Shown here: piece after piece, positions 26,939 to 35,909 of the stretch
How the letters are laid out: every line of letters begins with the position of its first letter
Numbering within the stretch: the stretch's first letter is position 1
Origin: a methanogenic archaeon ISO4-H5
Lineage (GTDB): Archaea; Thermoplasmatota; Thermoplasmata; Methanomassiliicoccales; Methanomethylophilaceae
DNA: 64,000 nt
Assembly (NCBI GenBank): GCA_001560915.1
Contig: CP014214.1
Span: 62,001-126,000, forward strand
Direction: 5' to 3'
Notes under the pieces: model-generated
Databases searched by the model: none
What the model was told of the DNA's origin: nothing
What the model saw: the letters and a program-made list of their open reading frames with translations, nothing else
Position numbers and translations under genes: made by a program

Positions 26939-27694
26939 ATGCTTACCATAATCGGCACCGGACACGTTTTCAAAATCGGCGAGGCAGTATCCTTCCTCAC
27001 CCGTCAGTGCTGGCCGGATGCCGTGTGTGTGGAACTGGACGATTTGAGGTATCACGCAATCACAGGTGATAAGGAAGCTCTCCGGGAGGACCTCATCGCC
27101 AAGGGTATCGATCCCGATGCTTCGAAGGAGGAGCGCATGAAGAATGCCTCCCCTGTATACCGCCAGTCCGCCAAATACCAGGAAAGGGTATCGAAGGACA
27201 ACCGCAGTTCGGCGGGAGCGGACATGGTGGCGGCCATTGGTGCCGCCAAATCCGTGGATGCGGAGATCTTCCGCATCGACCTCGATGCACAGGAAACCAT
27301 GGAGAAGATGTGGAACGAGATGTCCGGCGGAGAGAGGTTCCGCTACAAGATGTCCGGCATCGCCGACAACCTGTTCAAGAAACGCAGGGTGAACAAGACC
27401 CAGGCAGATTATTCCAAAGACCAGGCGGCGTACATCGAGAACATGCGCAAGAAGTATCCCACCCTCGTCAGGGTACTCATAGACGAACGTAACGAACACA
27501 TGGCGAAGGAGATCATCAGGGTCTGCTCCGCCCACCGCAACGTGGTCGCTGTCGTAGGCGACGGCCATGTCGACGGTCTTCTCAAACTTCTTCCGTCCGA
27601 CCTCGAGGTGCGCGTCGTGCGCCTCGCCGAGATCATGGACGACAAACGCCTTAAAGAACTCAAAACAGAATTTTGGGAGTCTCCGGAACAATGA
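26939..27694 (+). CDS. TraB/PrgY-family (TIKI-like) protein
   Basis: 251-aa member of the TraB/PrgY (pheromone shutdown) family found across archaea. It shows the conserved start TIIGTGHVF, the CVELDDLRY segment, FRIDLDAQETM and the C-terminal RNEHMAKEI...VVAVVGDGHVDGL, where Glu and His residues form the putative metal site shared with TIKI proteases. It lacks the C-terminal transmembrane helices of some members. The start ATG 26939 follows a CTTTTTATC box. The stop overlaps thyX (ATGA). Confidence 0.85.
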   Translation: MLTIIGTGHVFKIGEAVSFLTRQCWPDAVCVELDDLRYHAITGDKEALREDLIAKGIDPDASKEERMKNASPVYRQSAKYQERVSKDNRSSAGADMVAAIGAAKSVDAEIFRIDLDAQETMEKMWNEMSGGERFRYKMSGIADNLFKKRRVNKTQADYSKDQAAYIENMRKKYPTLVRVLIDERNEHMAKEIIRVCSAHRNVVAVVGDGHVDGLLKLLPSDLEVRVVRLAEIMDDKRLKELKTEFWESPEQ

Positions 27695-28374
27695 TAGTGA
27701 AACTTTTAGCCCACACCCCCGACGCAGATAGGGTCTGCGCCGCAGCCGCCCGTTCCTGCTATTCGGCCAAACCCGCCAGCGAACTGTACGATACCATGAA
27801 GGACCCCGCCAAGTTCCTGGCGAACGTGGTCGCCATGGGACACCACTCCGTTATCGAGCATGCAGTCTTCACATTCTCGGTGGAAGGTGTCTCCCGTTCC
27901 CTCACCCACCAGCTGGTAAGGCACAGGATCGCCTCCTATTCGCAGCAGAGCCAGAGGTACGTTTCCCTCAACACCCCCGATTACGTGGTGCCCGAGGAGA
28001 TCGCCAAGAATCCTGAGGCGAAGAAGCTGTATGACGACCTGATGCAGAACATCTGGGACACCTACAACAAACTGGAGGATCTCGGTATCATCGCGGAGGA
28101 TGCGAGGTACGTCCTGCCCAACGCTTGTACCACCAACATCACCCTTACCATGAACGCCCGCCAGCTCATGCACTTCTTCACCCTGAGGTGCTGCAACCGT
28201 GCCCAGACCGAGATCAGGCAGCTGGCCGACGAGATGCTCAAGCTCTGCAAAGTGGCCTGCCCCAACATCTTCGCCTACGGAGGACCCTCTTGCGTAAGGG
28301 GCCCCTGCCCCGAGGGCGAGAAGTGCTGCGGCCACTCTCGCAGGGCCGAGTTCATCGGCGTCAAGGAGGAGTGA
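27691..28374 (+). CDS. thyX: FAD-dependent thymidylate synthase
   Basis: Makes dTMP from dUMP using methylene-tetrahydrofolate or an archaeal analogue and reduced FAD. 227 aa. The ThyX motif RHRxxSxxxxSxR is present as RHRIASYSQQSQRY (about residues 78-91). The conserved C-terminal NARQLMHFFTLRCCNRAQTEIR is also present. The tail has an unusual cysteine cluster (CVRGPCPEGEKCCGH). Overlaps the TraB-family gene by four bases. Confidence 0.95.
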   Translation: MIVKLLAHTPDADRVCAAAARSCYSAKPASELYDTMKDPAKFLANVVAMGHHSVIEHAVFTFSVEGVSRSLTHQLVRHRIASYSQQSQRYVSLNTPDYVVPEEIAKNPEAKKLYDDLMQNIWDTYNKLEDLGIIAEDARYVLPNACTTNITLTMNARQLMHFFTLRCCNRAQTEIRQLADEMLKLCKVACPNIFAYGGPSCVRGPCPEGEKCCGHSRRAEFIGVKEE

Positions 28375-28388
28375 ACGCCTTTATAGGA

Positions 28389-28427
28389 GGGGACAGCCCC
28401 CTGTCCCATCCCATTAGTTTAAATATG
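28389..28427 (+). promoter_or_regulatory. thyX stem-loop followed by the rps17e promoter
   Basis: A 7-bp stem GGGACAG / CTGTCCC with a CCCC loop (28390-28407) follows thyX. AGTTTAAATATGG (about 28416-28428) is a TATA-type box that predicts a start near 28450, leaving a short leader with a GGTGA ribosome-binding site before rps17e. Confidence 0.6.
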
Positions 28428-28464
28428 GCATACCTATCACACACAACATAACTCGGTGAACGAT

Positions 28465-28656
28465 ATGGGAAGAATAAGACCCACCTACATCAAGAGAGTA
28501 TCCATCGAACTGATCAACAAATATCCTCAGGCATTCAGCAAGGACTTCGACAACAACAAAGAGATGGTCGCCCAGCTGACTGACGTTTCCACCGTCCCCA
28601 TGAGGAACAAGATCGCCGGATACATCACCCGCTACCTCTGCCACCCTGAGGCTTGA
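28465..28656 (+). CDS. rps17e: Small ribosomal subunit protein S17e (eS17)
   Basis: 63-aa archaeal S17e. It has MGRIRPTYIKRVSIELINKYP, NNKEMVAQLTDVSTVPMRNKIAGYITRYL, the usual length and layout. GGTGA lies six bases before ATG 28465. A small TATCC-GAAA-GGATA stem-loop lies just downstream, before tRNA-Arg. Confidence 0.95.
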   Translation: MGRIRPTYIKRVSIELINKYPQAFSKDFDNNKEMVAQLTDVSTVPMRNKIAGYITRYLCHPEA

Positions 28657-28706
28657 AGGTAGAAACCATTTACCTATCCGAAAGGATAAGACCGCATAAA
28701 ATCCAC

Positions 28707-28783
28707 GGGCGTATGGGGTAGCTTGGATATCCTGAGGGCTTGCGGAGCCCCAGACTTGGGTTCGAATCCCAATACGCCCGCCA
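28707..28783 (+). tRNA. tRNA-Arg (anticodon GCG)
   Basis: Acceptor stem GGGCGTA / TACGCCC, T arm TTGGG-TTCGAAT-CCCAA, anticodon stem AGGGC / GCCCC with loop TTGCGGA, giving anticodon GCG. The closing A-C pair of the anticodon stem is a mismatch. The CCA end (28781-28783) is encoded. No intron. Confidence 0.85.
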
Positions 28784-28821
28784 TACTTTTTCGGATTTTA
28801 CAGAATTTGAACGGATTCAGT

Positions 28822-30771
28822 TCATTCTTCCGTTTCTTCATCCTCTTCGTCGGGCTTGGGCCATACGGTCTTGACGATCTCGATCGATCCCGGAGGGAGA
28901 ATCCTGGAGATCTCCTCCTCGGGAACCTCCATGGCCTTGGCGATATCGCCGTTGATCCTGCCGTTCTTCTCTTTCGAGGGCTTGATCACGTAGTACTTCT
29001 CGCTGCACTTCTCGATGACCTCGGTGGGTGCGCACATGATCTTCCTGCTGCCTTCGTAGGTGATCTCTCCCACTGCGAGTTCGAGAGGAAGGTGGTACTC
29101 CCAGTTCCTCTTACCGCGGATGATGAACGCTCCCCTGGGGACGAACTCTCCCGCGTTGGGGGTCTTGGAGACCTGGTCGGGATAGGCCCAGAAGGCGCCT
29201 CCTTCGGAGGATCCGGCCATCCAAGCTTTCGATTGTGCCAGAGCGAACCAGCAGGCCTCTCTGAGCTCCTGGTCCGAGGCCTTGGAACCGTCCTTGAGGA
29301 TGACTGAAGGGGCACCGTGGATATCGGCGTGAACGTATACGTCAGGGTCTTTGAGGTGCTTCTTAACGATACTGTCGTTGGAGTGGGTGTCCCTTCCAGC
29401 GATGACAAGTTTACCTTCGGAAGTGATGAACCATTTGAAGGTCTCGAACCAGAACCTCTTGGTGGGTGCCGCTTTGGAAAGTTCGGCGGCGACCTTCTTA
29501 TCGAATCCCTTCTGTTTCTTCTCCAGTTCGGCCTGGCTGTCCGTCAGTGCCTTCTCGGCGTTATCGGCTTTCTCGCTCTCGGTCTTGCCCTTGGCGTAGA
29601 TGTCCGAGGCGTTGGCATCGATTCCTTTGGTGTAGTTGAGTTCGATGGTGAGATATCCGATCTTCACGGCGACGATGAGCTTCTCGGGGTTGATGTAATC
29701 CACATAGGGAATCTTGAGCGCACCCTCGGTGAGCTTCTCCCAGGAGAGTTTTTTGCTCTGTTCGTCGAGGACCTTCAGGAGTTCGGTCACCTTCTGGTAT
29801 TCGGTGTAGAGGGCATCGGCCTGGGCCTTGAGACGCTCTGCGGACTGCCTGTATGCCTGCACGGTCTCGGTCTGTTTCTCGATCCTCTTCTTGAGCTTCT
29901 CGATCTCTGGGTCTTTGAATTCTTTCTTCTCGGTGGCCGCGGTCTCCGCCATCAGCTTGCCGATGGCCAGCGACATGGTCTCGGCGGATTCCTTCTCGCA
30001 GTCCTCGTAGATCTGCAGATCCACCGGTGCGATATCCTCTATCTTGCCGTCCCTGCGGAAGATCATGGGCTGTGATTTGACGTTGATCTGTGAGACGATG
30101 TCGTTCATCGCCTTGTACATCTGGGACAGCGCCTCGTCGGTGACTTCGGCGGCGGGCACGTTCTTCTCGCATCCCGCACGTTTGCAGACCTCCTCGGCAT
30201 ACTGACCTCCAAGGTTGTTGACGGTGGCGAGGGTCCTGACGGTATCGGATTCGGAGGTCCTGAACACCCTGCTGAACTCCTCCTCCGTGGAGGTGAGGGG
30301 GTTAAAACGCTCCTTGGGCATGACGTAGTCTTCGCCGGGACGGGTTGCCCTGTCCCTGAAGGTCCTCTGCGTCAGGCAGTTCACGATCTTGCCGTCCTGC
30401 ACCAGGAGGACGTTGCCTCCTCCGAACATCTCGAAGATGAGGCTGTAGTCTGCCTCGGCTTTGAAAACCTCCATGATGACGATACGGTCGAAGCCCACCT
30501 GGCGGGTCTTGCCGATGCGTGCGTTGGTGAGGTATTTCCTCATGAAGGTGGCGAAGGAAGTGGGCGTGGTGGGTGTTTCGGGCCTGTCGGGGGATAGGAA
30601 CAGCCATTTCTTGTCCTTGAAGAAAAGGTCCACCTTACCGTTGCCTTTGGCGTTGATGCGGAACAGGACGTTGTTGTCCCATTGGTAGGTCTTGTCCAGG
30701 TGCGCATCTTCGAGCGCGGCCATTTCGGTGACCAGCGAACTGACATCGAAAGAGCTCATTTCCTTCTTCAT
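28822..30771 (-). CDS. rqcH: RqcH/NEMF-family ribosome quality-control protein (NFACT)
   Basis: 649-aa homologue of bacterial RqcH and eukaryotic NEMF/Rqc2, which bind 60S/50S-nascent chain complexes and recruit tRNA to add C-terminal tails. Order: NFACT-N domain (MSSFDVSSLVTEM..., about 1-190), helix-hairpin-helix and a long coiled coil (about 260-440, KKRIEKQTETVQAYRQSAERLKAQ), then NFACT-R with WFITSEGKLVIAGRDTHSND, where the Asp-Arg pair is the family hallmark. The tail is acidic. Start at 30771 or 30759 (both Met); the conserved part begins at the second. Confidence 0.92.
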   Translation of the reverse strand: MKKEMSSFDVSSLVTEMAALEDAHLDKTYQWDNNVLFRINAKGNGKVDLFFKDKKWLFLSPDRPETPTTPTSFATFMRKYLTNARIGKTRQVGFDRIVIMEVFKAEADYSLIFEMFGGGNVLLVQDGKIVNCLTQRTFRDRATRPGEDYVMPKERFNPLTSTEEEFSRVFRTSESDTVRTLATVNNLGGQYAEEVCKRAGCEKNVPAAEVTDEALSQMYKAMNDIVSQINVKSQPMIFRRDGKIEDIAPVDLQIYEDCEKESAETMSLAIGKLMAETAATEKKEFKDPEIEKLKKRIEKQTETVQAYRQSAERLKAQADALYTEYQKVTELLKVLDEQSKKLSWEKLTEGALKIPYVDYINPEKLIVAVKIGYLTIELNYTKGIDANASDIYAKGKTESEKADNAEKALTDSQAELEKKQKGFDKKVAAELSKAAPTKRFWFETFKWFITSEGKLVIAGRDTHSNDSIVKKHLKDPDVYVHADIHGAPSVILKDGSKASDQELREACWFALAQSKAWMAGSSEGGAFWAYPDQVSKTPNAGEFVPRGAFIIRGKRNWEYHLPLELAVGEITYEGSRKIMCAPTEVIEKCSEKYYVIKPSKEKNGRINGDIAKAMEVPEEEISRILPPGSIEIVKTVWPKPDEEDEETEE

Positions 30772-30867
30772 ACAGTACCCGATAACGCTCGATTTCAAAA
30801 ACTCATCTATCTTTTTCTGGCCGATTCAGAAACCTTTATTTATGCCAGCCTATTATTCGGCTATGCT

Positions 30868-30942
30868 GCCGCAGTGGCTAAGGGGTATAGCGACGCCTTG
30901 GTAAGGCGTAGGCCGAGGGTTCAATTCCCTCCTGTGGCTCCA
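30868..30942 (+). tRNA. tRNA-Thr (anticodon GGT)
   Basis: Acceptor GCCGCAG / CTGTGGC (one G-T pair), D arm GCTA / TAGC, anticodon arm ACGCC-TTGGTAA-GGCGT (anticodon GGT), T arm GAGGG-TTCAATT-CCCTC, discriminator T, encoded CCA (30940-30942). A TTTATTTATG box is centred about 27 bases upstream. Confidence 0.92.
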
Positions 30943-30999
30943 TTTTCATTTCAATTCGGTGGGCGGAGCTATGGATTTCCGTCCGATTTTTGAAATTTC

Positions 31000-31028
31000 A
31001 AAAAAGTGAATCCGGGGCTGTGCCCCGG
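31000..31028 (-). terminator. Terminator of the DUF1015 gene
   Basis: On the minus strand, a 7-bp stem CCGGGGC / GCCCCGG with an ACA loop is followed by ATTCACTTTTTTG. Next to it lies an 18-bp perfect palindrome TTTTTGAAATTTCAAAAA (30987-31004), which supplies T-runs on both strands. Confidence 0.8.
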
Positions 31029-31060
31029 CAGTAAGGCGTTTCGGTAACGTTTTGCGATTG

Positions 31061-32251
31061 TCAGTGCATCAGGTAGAACACCCATCCGGACCAGATCTTC
31101 GGGAAGAAGTAGGTGGTCTTCTTGGGCATCCTCTTGCCTTTCTCGGACAAGTCCCAGATGGTGGAAAGCTGAGGGTCGTTGAGGATGATGGCGGCGTCGT
31201 GCTTCTTCTCTGCCATTGCTTTTTTGACAGACTCGAGCTCAGCGTCGTAGGAGACCTTGGATTTACCCTCATCGGACTTGTAGATGCCTTTGAGGATGTT
31301 CTCCTGTGCCGAGTAGGTGTCGAGTTCGAACAGTATGTTCTCGTTCTGTTCCTTGTTGTCGAACAGGAAGCACCTGCCGGACTTGAAGATCATTCCGAAG
31401 AGGTGATCCTTCAGCTGGGCCTCCATCTCCTCCTCGGCGACCTCCTTCATGACCATCTTCTTCTCCATCTTCTTGAGGGCGCTGGTCTCGCCGATGTCCT
31501 CGGCGTCGATGAGCCTGTGGGTGGGCCAGATGACAAGGCCCTGGTCGTCGGCGGCGACCATGGTGCAGAGAACGTACTGCTTCGCTTCGCAGTCGGGGTT
31601 CTCCTTGGCGTAGTTGAGGGCGGTCTCGTACCTGTGGTGTCCGTCCGCGATGAGCATGTTCTGGTCCTTCAGCTTCTCGGTGATCTCCTTGCAGATGGTC
31701 TCATCGCCTACCCTGCTGTACCTGTGCTCCACGCCGTCGGAGTCGACGTACCTGTAGCAGAGGCGGGCGGCGTTGTCCACTTTCTTGGCAAGGTCCGCTC
31801 CGAGTCCGGGGAAGATTCCGAAGATGGACTCTAGATGGGTCTCCATGTCCCTCAGGAGATTGAGACGGTCTGCCTTGACCTTGGAGAAGGTCTCCTCATG
31901 GGGAATGATGTGTCCTTCGGAGTATTCCTCGGTCTTCAGGATTCCGACGAGTCCCCTCCTGTTGTACTCTTTGCCACCGGAGGTGAATCTCTGGTCGTAG
32001 ATGTAGAAGGAGGGTTGGTCAGGCAGGAGGATCTCCTGTGCAATCATCTTATCGAGGAGTTTCCTGGATGCGGTATATCTCTTGTCCGCATCGGGGGAAA
32101 GGGTCAGGTTGGTGACGTTGTATTGGTTGGACTGCAGCTGTTTCAGATACTCGTCGCCGATCACGTCATAGGGAGGGGAGATCCTGCTCTCGATCTTCTC
32201 TCCTGCCTGGAGTCTGGGCCTGTAGCCCTTGAAAGGAAGGAACGTTACCAT
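31061..32251 (-). CDS. DUF1015 family protein
   Basis: 396-aa protein matching DUF1015 (COG4198-type). Start VTFLPFKGYRPR, then ISPPYDVIGDEY at about residues 24-36 and the central LIADGHHRYETAL (about residues 200-212), which resembles a ParB/Srx-like HGxHR catalytic segment. The family occurs in bacteria and archaea, with no firm function known to me. A TTTTTATAGG box lies about 32 bases upstream on the minus strand. Confidence 0.82.
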   Translation of the reverse strand: MVTFLPFKGYRPRLQAGEKIESRISPPYDVIGDEYLKQLQSNQYNVTNLTLSPDADKRYTASRKLLDKMIAQEILLPDQPSFYIYDQRFTSGGKEYNRRGLVGILKTEEYSEGHIIPHEETFSKVKADRLNLLRDMETHLESIFGIFPGLGADLAKKVDNAARLCYRYVDSDGVEHRYSRVGDETICKEITEKLKDQNMLIADGHHRYETALNYAKENPDCEAKQYVLCTMVAADDQGLVIWPTHRLIDAEDIGETSALKKMEKKMVMKEVAEEEMEAQLKDHLFGMIFKSGRCFLFDNKEQNENILFELDTYSAQENILKGIYKSDEGKSKVSYDAELESVKKAMAEKKHDAAIILNDPQLSTIWDLSEKGKRMPKKTTYFFPKIWSGWVFYLMH

Positions 32252-32523
32252 GGTATCGATTTGCGATAGAAAACAATCCTATAAAAAGAGAATCAGGATA
32301 TTGAAAAGGAAGTGAAGGAGTTTGGCTGCCGTCCGGGCGATCTGCGACCTCTCCGCGACTTCAGTAATCAGACGCGCCAACTGGCCCTGCGTCGCTTTTT
32401 ACTTCCGTCTCCGAGATCGGGTACGATTCGGGGCAGATTTCCAGCGTATTCTGTTTGCCTATTGTTGTGCGCCTCCTATGTTTACTATAATCTGATTATC
32501 ATATATAAACTAATCTTTTCGTA

Positions 32524-32553
32524 ACGAATTTCGTATTTTTCTACGAAATTCGT
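32524..32553. repeat. 12-bp perfect inverted repeat
   Basis: ACGAATTTCGTA (32524-32535) and TACGAAATTCGT (32542-32553) separated by TTTTTC. Each arm is itself nearly palindromic. It lies about 20 bases from a TATA-like tract, so it could be an operator or a short structured RNA. Confidence 0.75.
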
Positions 32554-32626
32554 AAATTAGCTATGGAAACCACATAACAACGAACAATAGATTGCAGTAG
32601 TAACGGTAGAGTGGCGGTAGAATGGA

Positions 32627-32650
32627 AAAAAGATGCGGGGAAACCCCCGC
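32627..32650 (-). terminator. Terminator of hypE
   Basis: On the minus strand, GCGGGG / CCCCGC stem (32635-32650) followed by ATCTTTTTTCC. Starts ten bases after the hypE stop. Confidence 0.85.
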
Positions 32651-32659
32651 GGTAAAGTT

Positions 32660-33706
32660 TCAGCAGATCCTGGGAACAGGGTCACCGGACGGTGGCTCGA
32701 GGATCCTCTTGCCTCCGATCTCGGTCTTGAGGACGACGCGGGAGGGACCTTCGACGGCCCTGCCGATGATGGCGGCGTCCTTTCCTTCGGGAGTGGCGCG
32801 GAGTGCCTTGAGGACCTCCTCTGCCATCTCGGGGACGACAGAGATGACGCACTTGCCTTCGTTCCCGATGTTGAGGGGCTCGATACCGAGCAGTTCGCAG
32901 GCGTTCTCGACACCGTCCCTGATGGGGATGTCTGCTTCGTTGACATCAAGCTGGCACTTCGATTTGTCAGCCCATTCGTTGAGGGTGTTGGCGAGTCCTC
33001 CCCTGGTGGGGTCCTTCATCGCCACGATACCTCCGACGCGGAGGGCTTTCTCGATCATCTTGTTGAGTGGCTGCACGTCCGATTTGACATCGGACTCGAA
33101 TCCGTATCCCTCGCGGAAGGAGAGCAGTGCGATTCCGTGGTCTCCCATGTAACCGGAGACGATGATGACGTCTCCAGGGCGGGTGTTGGAATCGGCACAC
33201 CAGCGGTTGTCTACCTTCCTGTAGCTGTTGGCGACCTCCATGTCATGGTCCAGGTAGTCGGGCCTGATGCCGATGGCCGAGGTGGTGATGATCATCTTGT
33301 CGAGTTCGCCGGCGCCCATGACCTTGGTGTCGCCGGTGACCACGGGGACCCCGCATTCCTGGGAGGTCTTACCCATGCTCTCCATGACCTTGTCGACGGT
33401 GTCGGAGTCCAGGCCCTCTTCGAGGATGACCGAGCTTCCGAGTCCGACGGGTTTGGCACCCATCACGGAGATGTCGTTGACAGTTCCGGAGACCGCGATC
33501 CTTCCGATGTCGCCTCCGGGGAAGAACAGGGGGTTGACGGTGTGGCCGTCGATGGTGAATACGATGTCATCCACAACCGCAGAATCATCCAGGGCATCGA
33601 GGGGGATCTCGGTCTTCATCCTGGGGAAGTGGCTGGTGATATGCTTGGAGATGAACTCCTGCATGATGTCGCCGCCGGCTCCGTCGTTCATGATGACTTT
33701 GGACAT
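32660..33706 (-). CDS. hypE: Hydrogenase maturation protein HypE
   Basis: Makes the thiocyanate group that becomes the CN ligands of NiFe hydrogenase: ATP-dependent dehydration of the carbamoylated C-terminal cysteine. 348 aa, AIR-synthase fold. The C-terminus ends in the required PRIC. Other motifs are DDSAVVDD, GDIGRIAVSGTVNDISVMGA, VVTGDTKVM and MKDPTRGGLANTLNEWA. ATG 33706 (MSKVIMNDGAGG) is preferred over ATG 33721; TTTTTATG is 29 bases upstream. The partner gene hypB is at 19723-20373. Confidence 0.95.
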   Translation of the reverse strand: MSKVIMNDGAGGDIMQEFISKHITSHFPRMKTEIPLDALDDSAVVDDIVFTIDGHTVNPLFFPGGDIGRIAVSGTVNDISVMGAKPVGLGSSVILEEGLDSDTVDKVMESMGKTSQECGVPVVTGDTKVMGAGELDKMIITTSAIGIRPDYLDHDMEVANSYRKVDNRWCADSNTRPGDVIIVSGYMGDHGIALLSFREGYGFESDVKSDVQPLNKMIEKALRVGGIVAMKDPTRGGLANTLNEWADKSKCQLDVNEADIPIRDGVENACELLGIEPLNIGNEGKCVISVVPEMAEEVLKALRATPEGKDAAIIGRAVEGPSRVVLKTEIGGKRILEPPSGDPVPRIC

Positions 33707-33770
33707 GAGTTCCGAATGCACCCCCTCACATAAAAAGGATAGATATAGTGGACTGTTGATTTCGTGATAA

Positions 33771-33844
33771 GGGCTTGTGAGGTAGCCAGGATATCCTGTC
33801 AGTCTTCGGAACTGAGAACCCGGGTTCGAATCCCGGCAGGCCCT
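33771..33844 (+). tRNA. tRNA-Arg (anticodon TCG)
   Basis: Acceptor GGGCTTG / CAGGCCC (one G-T pair), anticodon arm TCAGT-CTTCGGA-ACTGA (anticodon TCG), T arm CCGGG-TTCGAAT-CCCGG, discriminator T. CCA is not encoded (TCTATT follows). The A/T boxes upstream (ATAAAAAGG, GATATAG) could serve both this gene and the divergent hypE. Confidence 0.9.
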
Positions 33845-33869
33845 CTATTTTCCGTCTGTTACGGGAGGA

Positions 33870-34868
33870 TCAATCGTTCCTGAATTCCCACTTGTAAGCG
33901 GTCTCAATGGAATGTGCCAGATTCCTTTTGGGAGCCCATCCGAGCACCCTCTGAGCCTTGGCGTTGTCGGCCACCAGGACCGCCGGGTCCCCAGGTCTGC
34001 GGCCTTCGATCGTGACAGGGATCTTCTTTCCGGTGACCCTCTCGCATTCCGCGAATACCTCTTTGACGGTGGAGCCCTCGTTGGTTCCGAGGTTGAAGAA
34101 ATCGGTGTTGCCGCCGTTCTCGAGATAATGCAGGGCGAGCACGTGTGCATCACAGAGATCTTCCACGTTCACATAGTCCCTGACACAGGTCCCGTCCCTG
34201 GTGGGATAGTCGGTGCCGTACATGCGGAACACCTTCCCGTCGCCCCTGAGGGATTTCAGGATATTGGGGATCAGATGGGTCTCTGGCACATGCACTTCTC
34301 CGACCCTGTTCTGGGAATCTGCACCGGCCACGTTGAAGTATCTCAGCCTGACCGATTTCAGGCCGTAGGCACGGTCGTAGTCGTCCATCATGTACTCGAT
34401 GTCGAGCTTGGTCCTGCCGTAGGGGTTGATGGGCTTCTGGGGGTGCTTCTCGTCGATGGGGGTGTAGTCGGGTTCGCCGTAGGTGGCGGCGGTCGATGAG
34501 AACACGATGCGTTTCACGTTGTGGGCGACCATGGAATCCAGGAGGTTCATGGTGCCAGCCACGTTGTTGCGGTAGTACTTGGCGGGGTCGCTCATGGATT
34601 CGGCGACCTGGGAGAATGCTGCGAAATGGACTACTGCATCGATGCGGTAGATCTCGAAGGCGGCGTCGATATCATCGCGGACCAGCAGATCCCCTTTGTA
34701 AACAGCCTCGAGCCTTCCTTTGGACTCGATCTTCATCAGGGCTTCGCCGGTCTCCGCATGCCCGGTGGATTCGTTGTCGAAGATCACCACGTCGTATCCT
34801 GCGTCGAGAAGCGCGATAACACAGTGGGATCCGATGTAGCCCTCTCCTCCGGTCACAAGTATTGCCAT
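33870..34868 (-). CDS. galE: UDP-glucose 4-epimerase
   Basis: Interconverts UDP-glucose and UDP-galactose. 332-aa short-chain dehydrogenase/reductase: NAD-binding GGEGYIGSH at residues 7-15, catalytic S-x-YxxxK as SSTAATYGEPD with YGRTK (about residues 123-153), and NVAGAD plus GDGTCVRDYVNVEDL near the sugar-nucleotide site. It precedes galM by about 25 bases (galM is upstream in the minus direction), so the two probably form an operon that feeds surface-sugar precursors. Confidence 0.94.
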   Translation of the reverse strand: MAILVTGGEGYIGSHCVIALLDAGYDVVIFDNESTGHAETGEALMKIESKGRLEAVYKGDLLVRDDIDAAFEIYRIDAVVHFAAFSQVAESMSDPAKYYRNNVAGTMNLLDSMVAHNVKRIVFSSTAATYGEPDYTPIDEKHPQKPINPYGRTKLDIEYMMDDYDRAYGLKSVRLRYFNVAGADSQNRVGEVHVPETHLIPNILKSLRGDGKVFRMYGTDYPTRDGTCVRDYVNVEDLCDAHVLALHYLENGGNTDFFNLGTNEGSTVKEVFAECERVTGKKIPVTIEGRRPGDPAVLVADNAKAQRVLGWAPKRNLAHSIETAYKWEFRND

Positions 34869-34893
34869 GGGTATCTAATCGGCGGACTTGTTG

Positions 34894-35883
34894 TTAATGC
34901 TTGGCCTCGAAGGAGAACACCGTGGTGTGGCGGTATTCCTCTCCCTCCCTCAGTACGCAGGAGGGGAACTCGGGGCGGTTGGGGGAATCGGGACAGAACT
35001 GGGTCTCGAAGCACATGCCTGAGAATCTTCCGTAGACGGCACTGTTCTTGCCGGGAGTACCGTCTTTGAGGCCTCCCGCGGTGTAGAACTGGAGTGCGGG
35101 CATGTCGGTGTCAACCTTCATGTGGATGCCGGTGCGGGGACAGTACGCCAGGGCGCAGGTGCCTTTCGCATCGAGGAGGTAGTTGACGTCGTAGCTACCC
35201 TCCTTCAGCCTGTCGCCGATAACTACCGGGGAGCTGAGGTCGTAGAACCCTTCGGTGGGCAGGATCCTGCCGGTGGGGATACCCTCGGAGTCGGCCTCGG
35301 TGTATCTCTCTAGCGGGAGGGCGACGGTATGGTCCTCCACGGTGCCCGTACCGCCGAGGTTGAAATAGGAGTGGTTGGTGAGGCTGCAGACGGTGTCGGA
35401 ATCGGATTGTGCCAGATACTTCAATCTGAGAGACTTTTCAGTAAGAATGTAAGTGAGTTCGGCATCCAGTTTCCCGGGGTAGCCCTCGTCCCCGTCGGGG
35501 GAAGTAAGGTGCAGGGTGACGGAATCATCCTTCAGGGATGCGATCTCCCAGACTCTCTTATCGAAGCCGTGGTTGCCGCCGTGGATGTGATGCTTCCCGC
35601 GGTTCATGGTGACGTCGTATACCTTTCCGCCGAGGGGGAAGCTGGCGCCGCTGATGCGGTTGGCGAAGCGCCCTATGGTGGCACCTAACCTGCCGGAACG
35701 GGACGTGTAGTCCTCTAGAGAATCGTATCCGAGGACCACGTCCACCGGGGCACCGTTCACATCCGGAACATTGAGGGATCTCAGGGTCGCACCGTAGGTG
35801 AGGATCTCGGCGGACATCTCTCCGCATTCGAGTCTCACTGCTTCCACGGGGGTTCCGTTGATACGGCCGAATTCCCTCTTCAT
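34894..35883 (-). CDS. galM: Aldose 1-epimerase (mutarotase)
   Basis: 329-aa beta-sandwich enzyme interconverting alpha and beta anomers of aldoses. Motifs: GYDSLEDY, GRFANRISGASF, catalytic His in HIHGGNHGFDKRVWE (about residues 89-103), TNHSYFNLGG and C-terminal FETQFCPDSPNRPEFPSCVL. Start ATG 35883. Just upstream of galE in transcription order. Confidence 0.94.
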   Translation of the reverse strand: MKREFGRINGTPVEAVRLECGEMSAEILTYGATLRSLNVPDVNGAPVDVVLGYDSLEDYTSRSGRLGATIGRFANRISGASFPLGGKVYDVTMNRGKHHIHGGNHGFDKRVWEIASLKDDSVTLHLTSPDGDEGYPGKLDAELTYILTEKSLRLKYLAQSDSDTVCSLTNHSYFNLGGTGTVEDHTVALPLERYTEADSEGIPTGRILPTEGFYDLSSPVVIGDRLKEGSYDVNYLLDAKGTCALAYCPRTGIHMKVDTDMPALQFYTAGGLKDGTPGKNSAVYGRFSGMCFETQFCPDSPNRPEFPSCVLREGEEYRHTTVFSFEAKH

Positions 35884-35909
35884 GAGTGTCCGTACCTCAT
35901 TACCCTATT

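Larger units (their letters stand above)
32252..32659. other. 408-bp stretch without a convincing gene
   Basis: Contains the DUF1015 promoter (CTATAAAAAG on the plus strand, about 32280), a GC-normal segment (32312-32470) with only short open frames, an A/T-rich TATA-like tract readable on both strands (CATATATAAAC, 32498-32508), a 12-bp inverted repeat (32524-32553) and the hypE terminator. A small untranslated RNA from the TATA-like tract is possible but not supported by a recognisable fold. Confidence 0.5.

Noticed and set aside
32312-32524. Possible 70-aa protein in the 408-bp gene-free stretch.
   Set aside because: No ribosome-binding site, no similarity, and an unlikely Arg-rich to hydrophobic composition; kept only as an untranslated region.
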